A DNA stretch of 64,000 nt from UBA1361 sp035647455 (GTDB lineage Bacteria; Bacillota_I; Bacilli_A; RFN20; CAG-826). A model generated the notes under the pieces. That model had not been told where the DNA came from. It made no database searches and saw only the letters and a list, made by a program, of their open reading frames with translations. Shown one piece after another: positions 15,781 to 23,763 of this stretch. Numbering within the stretch: the stretch's first letter is position 1; every line of letters begins with the position of its first letter. A program made the translations under genes and the position numbers. Location of the stretch: NCBI GenBank assembly GCA_035647455.1, contig DASRNI010000002.1:1-64000 (forward strand), read 5' to 3'.

Positions 15781-16155
15781 ATGGCACGTATAGTCGGTGT
15801 TGATATTCCTAATAATAAACGAGTCGTCGTTTCATTAACGTATATTTACGGGATTGGTTTATCAACGGCAAAGAAAATTTTAGCCGCTGTTAAAGTTGAC
15901 GAAAACATTCGCGTTAAAGATTTAACCGATGCACAACTAACAGCAATTCGTAATGAAGTTACGAAATATCGTGTTGAAGGTGATGCTCGTCGTCACGTCG
16001 CACTTAATATTAAACGCTTAAGCGAAATTGGATCATATCGCGGTATTCGTCACCGTCGCGGACTTCCTGTCCGTGGGCAACGTACGAAAACAAACGCGCG
16101 AACACGTAAAGGTCCAAAACGAACAATCGCGAATAAGAAGCAGGCAGCACAATAG
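15781..16155 (+). CDS. rpsM: 30S ribosomal protein S13
   Basis: Head protein making intersubunit bridges and touching P-site tRNA through its basic tail. 124 residues, normal. ARIVGVDIPNNKRVVVSLTYIYGIG and YRGIRHRRGLPVRGQRTKTNARTRKG are diagnostic. AAAGGAG precedes the ATG. Confidence 0.98.
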   Translation: MARIVGVDIPNNKRVVVSLTYIYGIGLSTAKKILAAVKVDENIRVKDLTDAQLTAIRNEVTKYRVEGDARRHVALNIKRLSEIGSYRGIRHRRGLPVRGQRTKTNARTRKGPKRTIANKKQAAQ

Positions 16156-16173
16156 GAAGGATAAGAAAGTATT

Positions 16174-16569
16174 ATGTCAAAACAAAAAAGAACGACAACA
16201 CGTCGGCGCAGAATACGTCGTTCCTATACGAAATGTGTTGCGCACATTCACGCTACATTTAATAACACAATTGTCACAATTACTGACGAAGCTGGTAACG
16301 CAATTAGCTGGAGCAGTGCTGGTGCACTTGGATTTAAAGGTAGTAAAAAGTCAACTGCTTACGCCGCCCAATTAGCGGGTGAAGCCGCGGCAAAGATTGC
16401 CGTCGAGCAAGGACTTAAAACAGTTGATGTTAATGTAAAAGGTCCAGGACAAGGCCGCGAATCAGCGATTCGTGCACTTGAACAAGCCGGACTTAGAATT
16501 ACCGGAATTGCAGATACAACACCAATTCCACATAACGGATGCCGTCCACCAAAACGGCCACGTGGTTAG
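16174..16569 (+). CDS. rpsK: 30S ribosomal protein S11
   Basis: Platform protein at the E site and mRNA exit. 131 residues. AHIHATFNNTIVTITDEAGN, SWSSAGALGFKGSKKSTAYAAQ and HNGCRPPKRPRG are conserved. It starts with a somewhat long basic arm (KQKRTTTRRRRIRR). GGAAGGA is upstream. Confidence 0.98.
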   Translation: MSKQKRTTTRRRRIRRSYTKCVAHIHATFNNTIVTITDEAGNAISWSSAGALGFKGSKKSTAYAAQLAGEAAAKIAVEQGLKTVDVNVKGPGQGRESAIRALEQAGLRITGIADTTPIPHNGCRPPKRPRG

Positions 16570-16577
16570 GAGGAAGC

Positions 16578-17555
16578 ATGAAAGGTATTATTGTTCCATT
16601 TAAAAAAGTCGATTTTAAAATCGCAGAAGTTGTTAGTGAGAAAAACTACGGAAAGTTCGTAGTTACCCCATTAGAACGCGGTTTTGGACAAACTTTAGGT
16701 AACTCACTTCGCCGTGTTTTACTTAATTCATTGCCAGGTGCAAGTGTCTTTGCCATTACAATTGAAGGTGCACGACACGAATTCAGCGCCCTTGAAGGTG
16801 TTGAAGAAGACGTCACGGCAATTGTCTTAAACTTAAAGAAATTAATCTTGAAAATTGATAGTGATGATGAAAAAATTAAAAAAATCACCCTTAATAAAAA
16901 AGGCGAAGGTCCAGTTTTAGCGAGTGACATTGAAACACCTTATGACGTTGAAATTGTTAATGGTGACTTAGTTATTGCGAACTTAAGTGCCGATGGTGCA
17001 CTTGAAATGGAAATGTTTGTTCGTAATGGTCGCGGTTACGTCACAAGTGAAAACAACAAAGTTGAACGTAGTAAAGTTGGTTCGGCAATCGGAGTTATCG
17101 CCACTGATAGTGATTATTCACCGGTCCGTACTGTAAAGTACGCCGTTGATAGCGCGCGTGTTGGGGATGACGAAAGTTATGAGCAACTTACACTTGAAGT
17201 TTGGACAAACGGAAGTATGAGCCCAGACTTCGCGGTTGCATTAAGCGCACAAATCTTAATGGATCACTACACAATGTTCGTCGATTTAGAAGAAGTTGTT
17301 CGTGAATTCGAAACAATTGTCGAAACCGTCGAAACAGTTGAACAAACACCAGATGATATTAATATTGAAGAACTCAATCTTAGTGTTCGTGCTTATAACT
17401 GTTTAAAACGTGCTGGTATCCAAAAAGTTAGTGAACTTATTGCGATGTCCGAGGATGAAGTTTTAAAACTTAAAAACCTTGGAAAAAAATCATTTAAAGA
17501 AATTAAAGAAGCGGTTGCGGATCGTTCACTTAAATTCCGCGGTCAATTAGAATAG
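16578..17555 (+). CDS. rpoA: RNA polymerase alpha subunit
   Basis: Assembly platform of RNA polymerase and contact for UP elements. I take ATG 16578 because AGGAGG lies 7 bases before it; an in-frame ATG at 16539 would lie inside rpsK. This gives 325 residues. The N-terminal domain has GFGQTLGNSLRRVLLNSLPGA and LEGVEEDVTAIVLNLK; the C-terminal domain has LNLSVRAYNCLKRAGI and LKLKNLGKKSFKEIKE, so the CTD is intact and activators or UP elements can act. Confidence 0.97.
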   Translation: MKGIIVPFKKVDFKIAEVVSEKNYGKFVVTPLERGFGQTLGNSLRRVLLNSLPGASVFAITIEGARHEFSALEGVEEDVTAIVLNLKKLILKIDSDDEKIKKITLNKKGEGPVLASDIETPYDVEIVNGDLVIANLSADGALEMEMFVRNGRGYVTSENNKVERSKVGSAIGVIATDSDYSPVRTVKYAVDSARVGDDESYEQLTLEVWTNGSMSPDFAVALSAQILMDHYTMFVDLEEVVREFETIVETVETVEQTPDDINIEELNLSVRAYNCLKRAGIQKVSELIAMSEDEVLKLKNLGKKSFKEIKEAVADRSLKFRGQLE

Positions 17556-17564
17556 AGGTCGAAA

Positions 17565-17966
17565 ATGGCATCACATGGTAGAAAAAACGTTCGTGGTCGA
17601 ACCGGTGTTCGCTTTAAAGAACCATATACAAAAAGTAAAGAAAAAGCGAAAATTCGCAATCTTTCTAGTGAATTAATTATTTATGGAAAAATTAAAGTCG
17701 GACACGTAATTGGCAAAAAAGTTCAACGCAATGTTGAACGATTAGTCACGCTTGCGAAACGCGGTGATTTACACTCACGTCGCCTTGCCGCGGCCCGACT
17801 TCGTGACGGAATTAAAACAAATGACGGTGTTAAAGCGCTCGATGTCTTATTCAATGAATTAGGACCACGCTTTAAAGATCGTAACGGTGGTTATACACGT
17901 TTACTTAAACTTGGTAACCGTCGCGGTGATAATGCACCAATCGTTTTACTCGAATTTGTTGAATAA
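17565..17966 (+). CDS. rplQ: 50S ribosomal protein L17
   Basis: Tunnel-exit 50S protein and last gene of the operon. 133 residues against about 120. RTGVRFKEPYTKSKEKAKIRNLSSELI and the end YTRLLKLGNRRGDNAPIVLLEFVE match the family; the usual RLSRPTAHR-type start is replaced by ASHGRKNVRGRTGVRF. A strong terminator begins 22 bases after the stop. Confidence 0.96.
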   Translation: MASHGRKNVRGRTGVRFKEPYTKSKEKAKIRNLSSELIIYGKIKVGHVIGKKVQRNVERLVTLAKRGDLHSRRLAAARLRDGIKTNDGVKALDVLFNELGPRFKDRNGGYTRLLKLGNRRGDNAPIVLLEFVE

Positions 17967-17987
17967 TTAACAAATAAAATAATAATA

Positions 17988-18014
17988 AAGTCCTCCTTTA
18001 CAGGAGGATTTTTT
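17988..18014 (+). terminator. Rho-independent terminator of the S10-spc-alpha operon
   Basis: TCCTCC (17991-17996) pairs with GGAGGA (18003-18008), extendable by AAG/TTT on the flanks, with a 6-base loop and a run of six T. It is the first terminator after rpsJ. Confidence 0.9.
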
Positions 18015-18054
18015 CTTTTAGAGCCGAAATAATGAAAAACCGTGAGCAATCAAG

Positions 18055-18060
18055 TATAAT
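18055..18060 (+). promoter_or_regulatory. Probable -10 box upstream of the DUF308-like gene
   Basis: TATAAT lies 17 bases before the ATG, with GAGGT between. No convincing -35 hexamer is present, so the promoter may be weak or activator-dependent. The inferred leader is only about ten bases. Confidence 0.5.
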
Positions 18061-18077
18061 TATATAAGAGGTAAAAC

Positions 18078-18578
18078 ATGCGACAAGGAAAATTAAAAAT
18101 TAGCGCAACAGTGATGACAAGTACGGTCATTATTTTAATTGGTGCCTCACTAATTAAATTTAAATCTGCACTTTTAAGTTCCTTACTTTTTATTATCGGT
18201 ATTTTAGTATTGCTCGTCGGTTTTATTGAATTTGTTAATTTTTTTGCGAAGCGTGATAAACATAAATCACTTTACCAGCTGATTATTAGCATTCTTTTAA
18301 TTGCTGCGGGAGTTTTAATTAGTATTTTTAATGAGCCGCTGCAACATTTTGCCTTTCTTGTCATAAGTATTATGCTTTTCTTACAAGCAATTTATGACAT
18401 CGTTAAGTTTGCGCGGATTAAATGGCGGCGTGATCTCTTTTTCGGGATTTTAAAAGGAGCTTTGGCCACCGTTATTTTAGTCGCAACATTTTTCCAAATG
18501 CAAGACACTTTGTTGATGGTTGTTGGTCATTTAATGCTTGTCTTTGGTGCACTCTTTATTATTATTGATACTTTTTAA
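18078..18578 (+). CDS. Small multi-pass membrane protein, HdeD/DUF308-like
   Basis: 166 residues with about six hydrophobic segments arranged as three hairpin pairs (TVIILIGASLI..., LLFIIGILVLLVGFIEF, LIISILLIAAGVLISIF, FLVISIMLFLQAIYDI, GALATVILVATFF, LMVVGHLMLVFGALFII). The GILVLLVGFIEFV...LLIAAGVLISIF repeat pattern and length resemble DUF308/HdeD proteins; that assignment is by pattern only and the function is unknown. GAGGT precedes the ATG. The next gene starts one base after its stop and has no ribosome-binding site of its own, so the two are coupled. Confidence 0.75.
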   Translation: MRQGKLKISATVMTSTVIILIGASLIKFKSALLSSLLFIIGILVLLVGFIEFVNFFAKRDKHKSLYQLIISILLIAAGVLISIFNEPLQHFAFLVISIMLFLQAIYDIVKFARIKWRRDLFFGILKGALATVILVATFFQMQDTLLMVVGHLMLVFGALFIIIDTF

Positions 18579-18579
18579 A

Positions 18580-19236
18580 ATGCGAAAATACAATTATTTA
18601 ATTTTTGATTTAGATGGAACGCTACTTGATACTGTTCCTGAACTTAGAAACAACTTAAACTTAGCATTTCGTGATGTAAATTTAAAGGCTGACTTTACGG
18701 ATGACGAAGTAATGTCATTTTTAGGCAGCGGTAAAGCCGTGCAAATTAAGCGGGCACTAAAAGCGCGTAATTATGATGAAAAGACGCATTTTGCGGCTGT
18801 TGACGCTGCTTTAACGAAGTATTACGCGGAAAACATAGTCGCGCTAACTAAACCGTTCCCTGGTGTTGAAAAGACGCTAGAAATGCTTGCTAATGCTGGG
18901 TATACGCTTTTTATAGCGACAAATAAGCCCCATGACATTGCTTTACGTGTTGTCGATCATTTTTTCGGTGACACATTTACTTTTATTAAAGGTGACGCTG
19001 GTGACGGAATAACGAAACCACGCAAAGAGTTTTTAGAAGTTTTTGTTAAAAAATATGGAGTAAAGCCGAGTGAAGCACTTTATATTGGTGACAGTGAAAT
19101 TGATTATTTAACCGCCAAGAATGCTGGCATCTCGTGCGTCTTACTAAATTACGGTTACGATAAGCCGTTTTTAGCCCGGAAAGAATTTACAGCAAAGCTA
19201 ATTGATGAATTTAAAGAAATTCTAAATTTACTATAA
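18580..19236 (+). CDS. HAD-superfamily phosphatase, phosphoglycolate phosphatase-like
   Basis: Cytosolic phosphomonoesterase of the Gph/PpaX type. 218 residues from ATG 18580. HAD motif I FDLDGTLLDT with the Asp nucleophile, motif II FIATNK, a Lys in GITKPRKEF and motif IV YIGDSEIDYLTAKNAG are all present, with a helical cap (ELRNNLNLAFRDV...). An in-frame ATG at 18538 lies inside the previous gene and would add a hydrophobic run, so I reject it. No Shine-Dalgarno; it is probably translated by coupling. The substrate cannot be read from the sequence. Confidence 0.88.
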   Translation: MRKYNYLIFDLDGTLLDTVPELRNNLNLAFRDVNLKADFTDDEVMSFLGSGKAVQIKRALKARNYDEKTHFAAVDAALTKYYAENIVALTKPFPGVEKTLEMLANAGYTLFIATNKPHDIALRVVDHFFGDTFTFIKGDAGDGITKPRKEFLEVFVKKYGVKPSEALYIGDSEIDYLTAKNAGISCVLLNYGYDKPFLARKEFTAKLIDEFKEILNLL

Positions 19237-19256
19237 GTAAAATAACAATATATGAT
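19227..19256 (+). promoter_or_regulatory. Possible cysS promoter with very short leader
   Basis: TTTACT (19227-19232), an 18-base spacer and TATGAT (19251-19256) end 12 bases before the cysS ATG, so the transcript would begin about five bases before the start codon. No Shine-Dalgarno is visible. Confidence 0.4.
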
Positions 19257-19268
19257 AAAATTAATTAA

Positions 19269-20603
19269 ATGATAAAACAGGATATTTATTTATATAACTC
19301 GCTCACGGAAAAGAAGGAAATTTTTCGACCGCTCAACGCTCCGCATGTTGATATTTACGTCTGTGGGCCAACAGTTTATGATTATGTTCACTTAGGTAAT
19401 ATGCGTCCGGTTGTTGTTTTTGATACGCTGCGACGTTTTTTAGAAAGTCAAAATTATAGCGTTAAATTCGTTTCAAATTACACTGATGTTGATGATAAAA
19501 TTATTAACCGCGCGATTAGTGAACAAACGGACACAAAGACGATTAGTGACCGATTCATCGCTATTTTTGAAGCAAACCTTCACGCTGTTAATGCGCTTGT
19601 TCCAACAGTTACACCGCGTGCAACAGCGTATGTCCCAAAGATGATTGAATTTATCGGCGAATTAGTTGATAAAGGCTTTGCCTATGTTAAAGATGGCAAT
19701 GTTTATTTCCGCGTAACTAAAATTAAAGATTACGGTAAACTTGCAAATGTAAACGTAAGTGAATTAATTGTCGGTGCGCGAATTGAAGAAAACATTAATA
19801 AAGAAAATCCGATTGATTTTATTTTATGGAAAAAAAGTGATGATATTTTAAATTGGAATTCGCCATGGAGTAAAGGCCGACCTGGATGGCATACAGAATG
19901 TGTTGTCATGATTAATGAAGTGTTTAAAAAACCGAAAATTGATATTCATGGTGGCGGCTTTGATTTAAAATTTCCCCATCATGAAAACGAAATAGCGCAG
20001 GCAGAAGCTCACAGTGATTCACTGCTCGCAAATTACTGGCTTCATAATGGTTTTGTTAATTTAAATGACGAAAAGATGGCAAAGTCAACGGGAAACATTA
20101 TTACCGCGCAAGACTTTTTAGAAGAACACGATGGAAATATTTTACGTTTAATACTCTTAAGTACGCATTACCGCGCACCACTAAATTTAAAAGAAGATGT
20201 TATTAATCTTGCTAAAACCGAGATTCTCAAAATTCAGCGCGCTTTAATTAGTGCTAATTTAATTGTTGATTTTAATCAACTTGTTCCGCAAGAGTCCCCA
20301 TTGTTTTCTAAGTTTATTAATTTTTTAAGTGACGACTTAAATACACCGAATGCCTTAAGTGTAATTTACGAAGGCGTTAAAGAACTTAATATAGCAGTAC
20401 GTAATAATGATATTGATGAAACTTCCATGCTTGCTTTTACAATTATAAAGATGCTCCGTATTTTAGGGCTTGAAAAAATTGTCCGTGTTATAACGGATGA
20501 AGATCACAAGCTTTATCAAGAATATAATCTAGCTCGTGCAAATAAAGATTTTGCTAAGAGCGATAAAATCAGAGATGAACTCATTAAAAGAGGGTTAATG
20601 TAA
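19269..20603 (+). CDS. cysS: Cysteinyl-tRNA synthetase
   Basis: Charges tRNA-Cys. Class I synthetase, 444 residues (slightly short of the usual 460-470). Zinc and Cys recognition residues occur in YVCGPTVYDYVHLGNMRP (HLGN is the HIGH motif), WHTECVVM and GGGFDLKFPHHENEIAQ; KMAKSTGN is the KMSKS loop. No Shine-Dalgarno precedes the ATG. In B. subtilis cysS is followed by mrnC; here rlmB follows directly. Confidence 0.97.
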   Translation: MIKQDIYLYNSLTEKKEIFRPLNAPHVDIYVCGPTVYDYVHLGNMRPVVVFDTLRRFLESQNYSVKFVSNYTDVDDKIINRAISEQTDTKTISDRFIAIFEANLHAVNALVPTVTPRATAYVPKMIEFIGELVDKGFAYVKDGNVYFRVTKIKDYGKLANVNVSELIVGARIEENINKENPIDFILWKKSDDILNWNSPWSKGRPGWHTECVVMINEVFKKPKIDIHGGGFDLKFPHHENEIAQAEAHSDSLLANYWLHNGFVNLNDEKMAKSTGNIITAQDFLEEHDGNILRLILLSTHYRAPLNLKEDVINLAKTEILKIQRALISANLIVDFNQLVPQESPLFSKFINFLSDDLNTPNALSVIYEGVKELNIAVRNNDIDETSMLAFTIIKMLRILGLEKIVRVITDEDHKLYQEYNLARANKDFAKSDKIRDELIKRGLM

Positions 20604-20604
20604 C

Positions 20605-21342
20605 GTGTTTCATAAACTTAATCGCGAACAATATAGTTACGGAAAAAACAATGTTTTAGCATGTTTAAAAGCGGGGACTGTAAAGAAACTTTATTTTCAA
20701 GAAGGTTTCAAAGATGACAAAATTATTGAAATTAGCCGAAAAATGCACGTTAAAACCGTAATTTTAGAAAAAAAGGCAATGTATGATATTTTAAATGTCA
20801 ATCACCAAGGTGTTATTGCCGTTGTTAATGAATTTAAATATAGTTCCTTAGATGTTCTTTTGCTCCAAGCAAAAGATAAAAAGAATGTGATTTTTTTACT
20901 ACTCGACGAAATTAGTGACCCACATAATTTTGGGGCGATTATCCGCAGCGCTGAAGCTTTTGGTGTTTTTGCAATTATAATAAAAAAGGACCGACAAGTC
21001 AGCGTCAATAGTACTGTTATGAAAGTGGCATCAGGAGCGCATAATAATATTCATATTGCCCGTGTTGCTAATCTTAACATTGCAATTGACAAACTGAAGG
21101 GTCACGGATTTTGGATCGTAGGTACGACACTTGAAGCAAAACAAAAAGTTACAGATTTGGATTACGACTTCAATGTTGCATTAGTTATGGGCAGTGAGGG
21201 AAAAGGCATCGCTAAATTGACGCGAGAGAAATGTGACTTTTTAGTGACGATTCCAATGAGTGGCGAAGTTAATTCACTTAATGTAAGTGTTGCAACGGGG
21301 ATAGTCCTTGTACTAATTCGTGAAAAACAAATGTATTTATAA
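20605..21342 (+). CDS. rlmB: 23S rRNA 2'-O-methyltransferase, RlmB/TrmH (SpoU) family
   Basis: Methylates the ribose of a 23S rRNA guanosine near the peptidyl-transferase centre (G2251 in E. coli). GTG start one base after the cysS stop. 245 residues, with an N-terminal substrate-binding domain (YSYGKNNVLACLKAG) and the SPOUT knot motifs: NFGAIIRSAEAFG (1), VMGSEGKGI (2) and IPMSGEVNSLNVSVATGI (3). The catalytic Asn, Arg and Glu are present. The cysS-rlmB-sigH order is that of Bacilli, minus yacP. Confidence 0.93.
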   Translation: MFHKLNREQYSYGKNNVLACLKAGTVKKLYFQEGFKDDKIIEISRKMHVKTVILEKKAMYDILNVNHQGVIAVVNEFKYSSLDVLLLQAKDKKNVIFLLLDEISDPHNFGAIIRSAEAFGVFAIIIKKDRQVSVNSTVMKVASGAHNNIHIARVANLNIAIDKLKGHGFWIVGTTLEAKQKVTDLDYDFNVALVMGSEGKGIAKLTREKCDFLVTIPMSGEVNSLNVSVATGIVLVLIREKQMYL

Positions 21343-21370
21343 ATAATACATTATAGAAAGGATTTCACGA

Positions 21371-21991
21371 ATGATTAATTCATTTCTTGATTTCTCCAAT
21401 GAGGAAGTTTATTTAGCATTAGCTAGCGGTAACGAAGAGGCATTTGATGTTCTCCACAATCGGTTTAGAAATTTTATCAAAGGCCAAATAGGAAAAATAC
21501 TGTCAATCAACAAATTTGCCGCTGTTGATTATGAAGATTTAGAGTTGGTTGCAAACATGGCGTTTGTGACTGCAGTTTCAACTTATGACGTTAAAAAGTC
21601 GCCATTTGCTTCTTACGTCACAGTTGTGATTAAAAATGCGTTGGCAAATGTAGTTGCAAAACAGTTTAGTCCAACAGAAGCAATGTCAAACTATGCTGGC
21701 CGTCTTGATGAGCAAGTTTTCGCGGATAATAGTAATTTATTACTAAGCGATGTACTCGGTTCTCAAGATTGCTACCTTGATGCAAGCAGATTCTCGAACG
21801 ATAGTGTGTTGCATATTCGCGATTTAACGCGCATAACACTCACAGACATTGAAGAAAAAGTTCTGATTGCAAAGTTAAAAGGTTATAACCATAAAGAAAT
21901 TGGTGAACAGCATAAACTGACGAAACGGCAACTTGATCGAATCGTCAGAACAATTAAAGAAAAGTACCTTAAATCTAACGAAGACAAGTAA
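21371..21991 (+). CDS. sigH: Sigma-70 family factor, SigH-like
   Basis: Alternative RNA polymerase sigma factor. 206 residues. Region 2 covers about residues 15-95 (GNEEAFDVLHNRFRNFI, DYEDLELVANMAFVTAV, SPFASYVTVVIKNALANVV), the linker has NYAGRLDEQVFADNSNLLLSDVLG, and region 4 is an HTH around residues 155-200 (DIEEKVLIAKLKGYNHKEIGEQHKL). Collinear similarity to B. subtilis SigH (RNF, SFKAF, NSYASLDKPIF, DLERKVL, in my memory) and the position before rpmG-secE-nusG make it the positional SigH. The usual QEG of region 2.2 is replaced by ELVA, so promoter choice may have diverged. GAAAGGA precedes the ATG. Confidence 0.85.
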   Translation: MINSFLDFSNEEVYLALASGNEEAFDVLHNRFRNFIKGQIGKILSINKFAAVDYEDLELVANMAFVTAVSTYDVKKSPFASYVTVVIKNALANVVAKQFSPTEAMSNYAGRLDEQVFADNSNLLLSDVLGSQDCYLDASRFSNDSVLHIRDLTRITLTDIEEKVLIAKLKGYNHKEIGEQHKLTKRQLDRIVRTIKEKYLKSNEDK

Positions 21992-22009
21992 AAAAACGTC
22001 TCAATATCA

Positions 22010-22038
22010 TTGCACTCTTCGTACGTGCGTGCTATTAT
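22010..22038 (+). promoter_or_regulatory. Promoter of rpmG-secE-nusG
   Basis: TTGCAC (22010-22015), 17-base spacer, TATTAT (22033-22038). It is located between sigH and rpmG; the start of transcription would be near 22045, leaving a leader of about 28 bases with AAAAGGAG. Confidence 0.8.
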
Positions 22039-22072
22039 AGCTTTACTAATGTTACAAAAGGAGTATAATATA

Positions 22073-22222
22073 ATGCGGAAAAAGGTTACTTTGATTTGTG
22101 AGGTGTGCTTGTCACGCAATTACCAAACAACGATTAAAGCTGTTGGTCAAACGGAACGATTCCAAAAAAATAAATATTGTCCGAAATGTAACAAGAAGAC
22201 AGTTCATAAAGAAAGTCGATGA
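22073..22222 (+). CDS. rpmG: 50S ribosomal protein L33, zinc-binding form
   Basis: 49 residues with two CxxC pairs (Cys9/Cys12 and Cys36/Cys39) binding zinc: MRKKVTLICEVCLSRNYQTT and CPKCNKKTVHKESR. AAAAGGAG lies 9 bases before ATG 22073; an in-frame ATG at 22010 coincides with the promoter and is not used. It ends in TGA. Position before secE-nusG as in Bacilli. Confidence 0.96.
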   Translation: MRKKVTLICEVCLSRNYQTTIKAVGQTERFQKNKYCPKCNKKTVHKESR

Positions 22223-22230
22223 GGTGAAGT

Positions 22231-22431
22231 ATGGGTTTACGTAAATATAGTCAAGAAGTAGTTAAAGAAGCAAAGCGCGTTCGTTGGCCTAAACGCGACG
22301 TCTTATTTCCCACAATTTTCGTTGTGTTAATTATTACATTTCTTGCCGCATTAATCTTATTTCTCGAAGATCTCGCAGCAGCGAAGTTACTCGGGGAAAT
22401 TGAACGAGTATTTTCTGGGTTCAATTTATAA
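22231..22431 (+). CDS. secE: Preprotein translocase subunit SecE
   Basis: Clamps SecY (12649). 66 residues: an amphipathic helix with EVVKEAKRVRWPKRDVLFPT, the hallmark RWPxR signature, followed by one transmembrane segment (FVVLIITFLAALILFLEDL). GAGGTGA upstream overlaps the end of rpmG. Confidence 0.95.
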   Translation: MGLRKYSQEVVKEAKRVRWPKRDVLFPTIFVVLIITFLAALILFLEDLAAAKLLGEIERVFSGFNL

Positions 22432-22446
22432 AAAGGAAGTGATTAA

Positions 22447-23022
22447 ATGAGTAAAAGAAAAGAAGATATGTTTAACGAAAGAGAAGTAAAATGGTACGTT
22501 GTTACAACGCAATCAGGCTACGAAAACACCGCTAAAATTAATATTTTAAAACGAATCGAACCGACGAACTTAAAAGATACGGTTCGGCAAATTATTGTCG
22601 CGGAAATTGAAGAAGAAGTTTTGAACGCCAAAAATGAGTATGTGCCGAAAAAACGTAACTTATATCCGGGCAACATCTTCGTTGAAATGATTATGAATGA
22701 CGAGATGTGGTTTATTATTCGTAACACTCCCGGCGTCACTGGTTTTATTGGCTCAAGCGGCCGTGGCGCAAAGCCTTTTCCCGTTGATTACGAAGATATC
22801 GAACCAATCTTAAAACGACTTGGGCACATTGACAAAAAAATGTACGACCGTTACAACGTCGGCGATTACGTCCGTGTTATCGATGGACCACTTGTTGGCA
22901 CCGAAGGACGAATTATTACACTCGACCGTGATAGCGGCAAAGTACAAATCGAAGCTACATTCTTTGGTCGCGTAACGACTGCGGATATCGACTTCGCACT
23001 TATCGAACGAGTTGATTTTTAG
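22447..23022 (+). CDS. nusG: Transcription elongation/antitermination factor NusG
   Basis: Bridges RNA polymerase and S10. 191 residues: NGN domain (KWYVVTTQSGYENTAKINILKR, KRNLYPGNIFVEM, WFIIRNTPGVTGFIGSSG) and C-terminal KOW domain (VGDYVRVIDGPLVGTEGRI). AAGGAAGTG precedes the ATG. A terminator follows 25 bases after the stop. Confidence 0.97.
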   Translation: MSKRKEDMFNEREVKWYVVTTQSGYENTAKINILKRIEPTNLKDTVRQIIVAEIEEEVLNAKNEYVPKKRNLYPGNIFVEMIMNDEMWFIIRNTPGVTGFIGSSGRGAKPFPVDYEDIEPILKRLGHIDKKMYDRYNVGDYVRVIDGPLVGTEGRIITLDRDSGKVQIEATFFGRVTTADIDFALIERVDF

Positions 23023-23047
23023 ATAAAAAGTACTTATAATTAATTGA

Positions 23048-23085
23048 GCCTAGAAACGAATTTAAAACGTCTCTAGGCTTTTTTT
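23048..23085 (+). terminator. Rho-independent terminator after nusG
   Basis: GCCTAGA (23048-23054) pairs with TCTAGGC (23072-23078), followed by seven T. The longer inner stem ACG/CGT can extend pairing. It separates rpmG-secE-nusG from the rplK operon. Confidence 0.9.
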
Positions 23086-23169
23086 GAACGTAAAAGGTCG
23101 TTTAAATATAAGAAAAATGCTCATAAGTTGCTGTTTTTTCATTATTCTGCATTTAAATGAAATTTGCTA

Positions 23170-23198
23170 TTGCCTTTCGTTATACATTAATGTATAAT
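23170..23198 (+). promoter_or_regulatory. Promoter of the rplK-rplA operon
   Basis: TTGCCT (23170-23175), 17-base spacer, TATAAT (23193-23198). TAACGCTTACA overlaps the likely start site (23207-23217); the same 11-mer occurs in the nifJ promoter. Confidence 0.8.
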
Positions 23199-23235
23199 TA
23201 CTTGCGTAACGCTTACACGCGTATGTGTTGCAAAC

Positions 23236-23277
23236 GTTCGTGGAAGGAAGAGACAACTTCCATACCACAGCACGGAC
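23236..23277 (+). promoter_or_regulatory. Structured leader of rplK
   Basis: GTTCGTG (23236-23242) can pair with CACGGAC (23271-23277), and TGGAAG (23241-23246) with CTTCCA (23257-23262). The two stems share two bases, so the fold is either nested or switchable. It lies between promoter and rplK; in many bacteria L1 binds this leader, but I cannot recognise an L1 site with confidence. Confidence 0.5.
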
Positions 23278-23304
23278 GAAAAACTTTATAAGGAGGAATG
23301 TCAC

Positions 23305-23721
23305 GTGAGTAAAAAAATCGCAAAAGTCGTTAAACTCGAACTTATTGGCGGCGAAGCACGACCAGGACCGAAATTAGCGTCGGTTGGTGTTATTATGCCG
23401 AAATTTTGTACTGACTTTAACGCACGTACAGCTGACCGTCGTGGTGAAGTTGTTCCGGTCATTATCACGGCTTATGAAGATAAGTCACATGATTTTGAAC
23501 TAAAAACGACACCAACTAGTATTTTACTAAAACGCGCAGCCGGCAACATTGAAAAAGGGTCTGATAACCCGAAAGCGACGAAAGTTGGGAAAGTTACCCG
23601 CGCTCAACTTAAAGAAATCGCTGAATACAAGTTGCCTGACCTTAACGCTAACGATCTCGAAAGTGCAATTCGCATTATCGAAGGTAGCGCCCGCAATATG
23701 GGGATTGAGGTCGAAGACTAG
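23305..23721 (+). CDS. rplK: 50S ribosomal protein L11, Mollicutes-like short loop
   Basis: Base of the L7/L12 stalk and GTPase-associated centre. GTG start with AGGAGG 8 bases upstream; an ATG at 23298 is out of frame. 138 residues. The RNA-binding C-terminal domain is ordinary (KTTPTSILLKRAAG, MGIEVED). The N-terminal loop reads GGEARPGPKLASVGVIMPKFC, where ordinary L11 has a proline-rich PAPPVGPALGQAGVNI, so about four residues and the thiostrepton-contacting prolines are missing. I recall the same variant in Mycoplasma L11. Confidence 0.95.
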   Translation: MSKKIAKVVKLELIGGEARPGPKLASVGVIMPKFCTDFNARTADRRGEVVPVIITAYEDKSHDFELKTTPTSILLKRAAGNIEKGSDNPKATKVGKVTRAQLKEIAEYKLPDLNANDLESAIRIIEGSARNMGIEVED

Positions 23722-23763
23722 TGGTAGAGCACCCACTCGTTAGAACCACAAAGGAGGGAAAAT

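Noticed and set aside
16539..16577. Upstream in-frame ATG for rpoA inside rpsK
   Set aside because: AGGAGG is placed for ATG 16578, which gives the usual alpha N-terminus.
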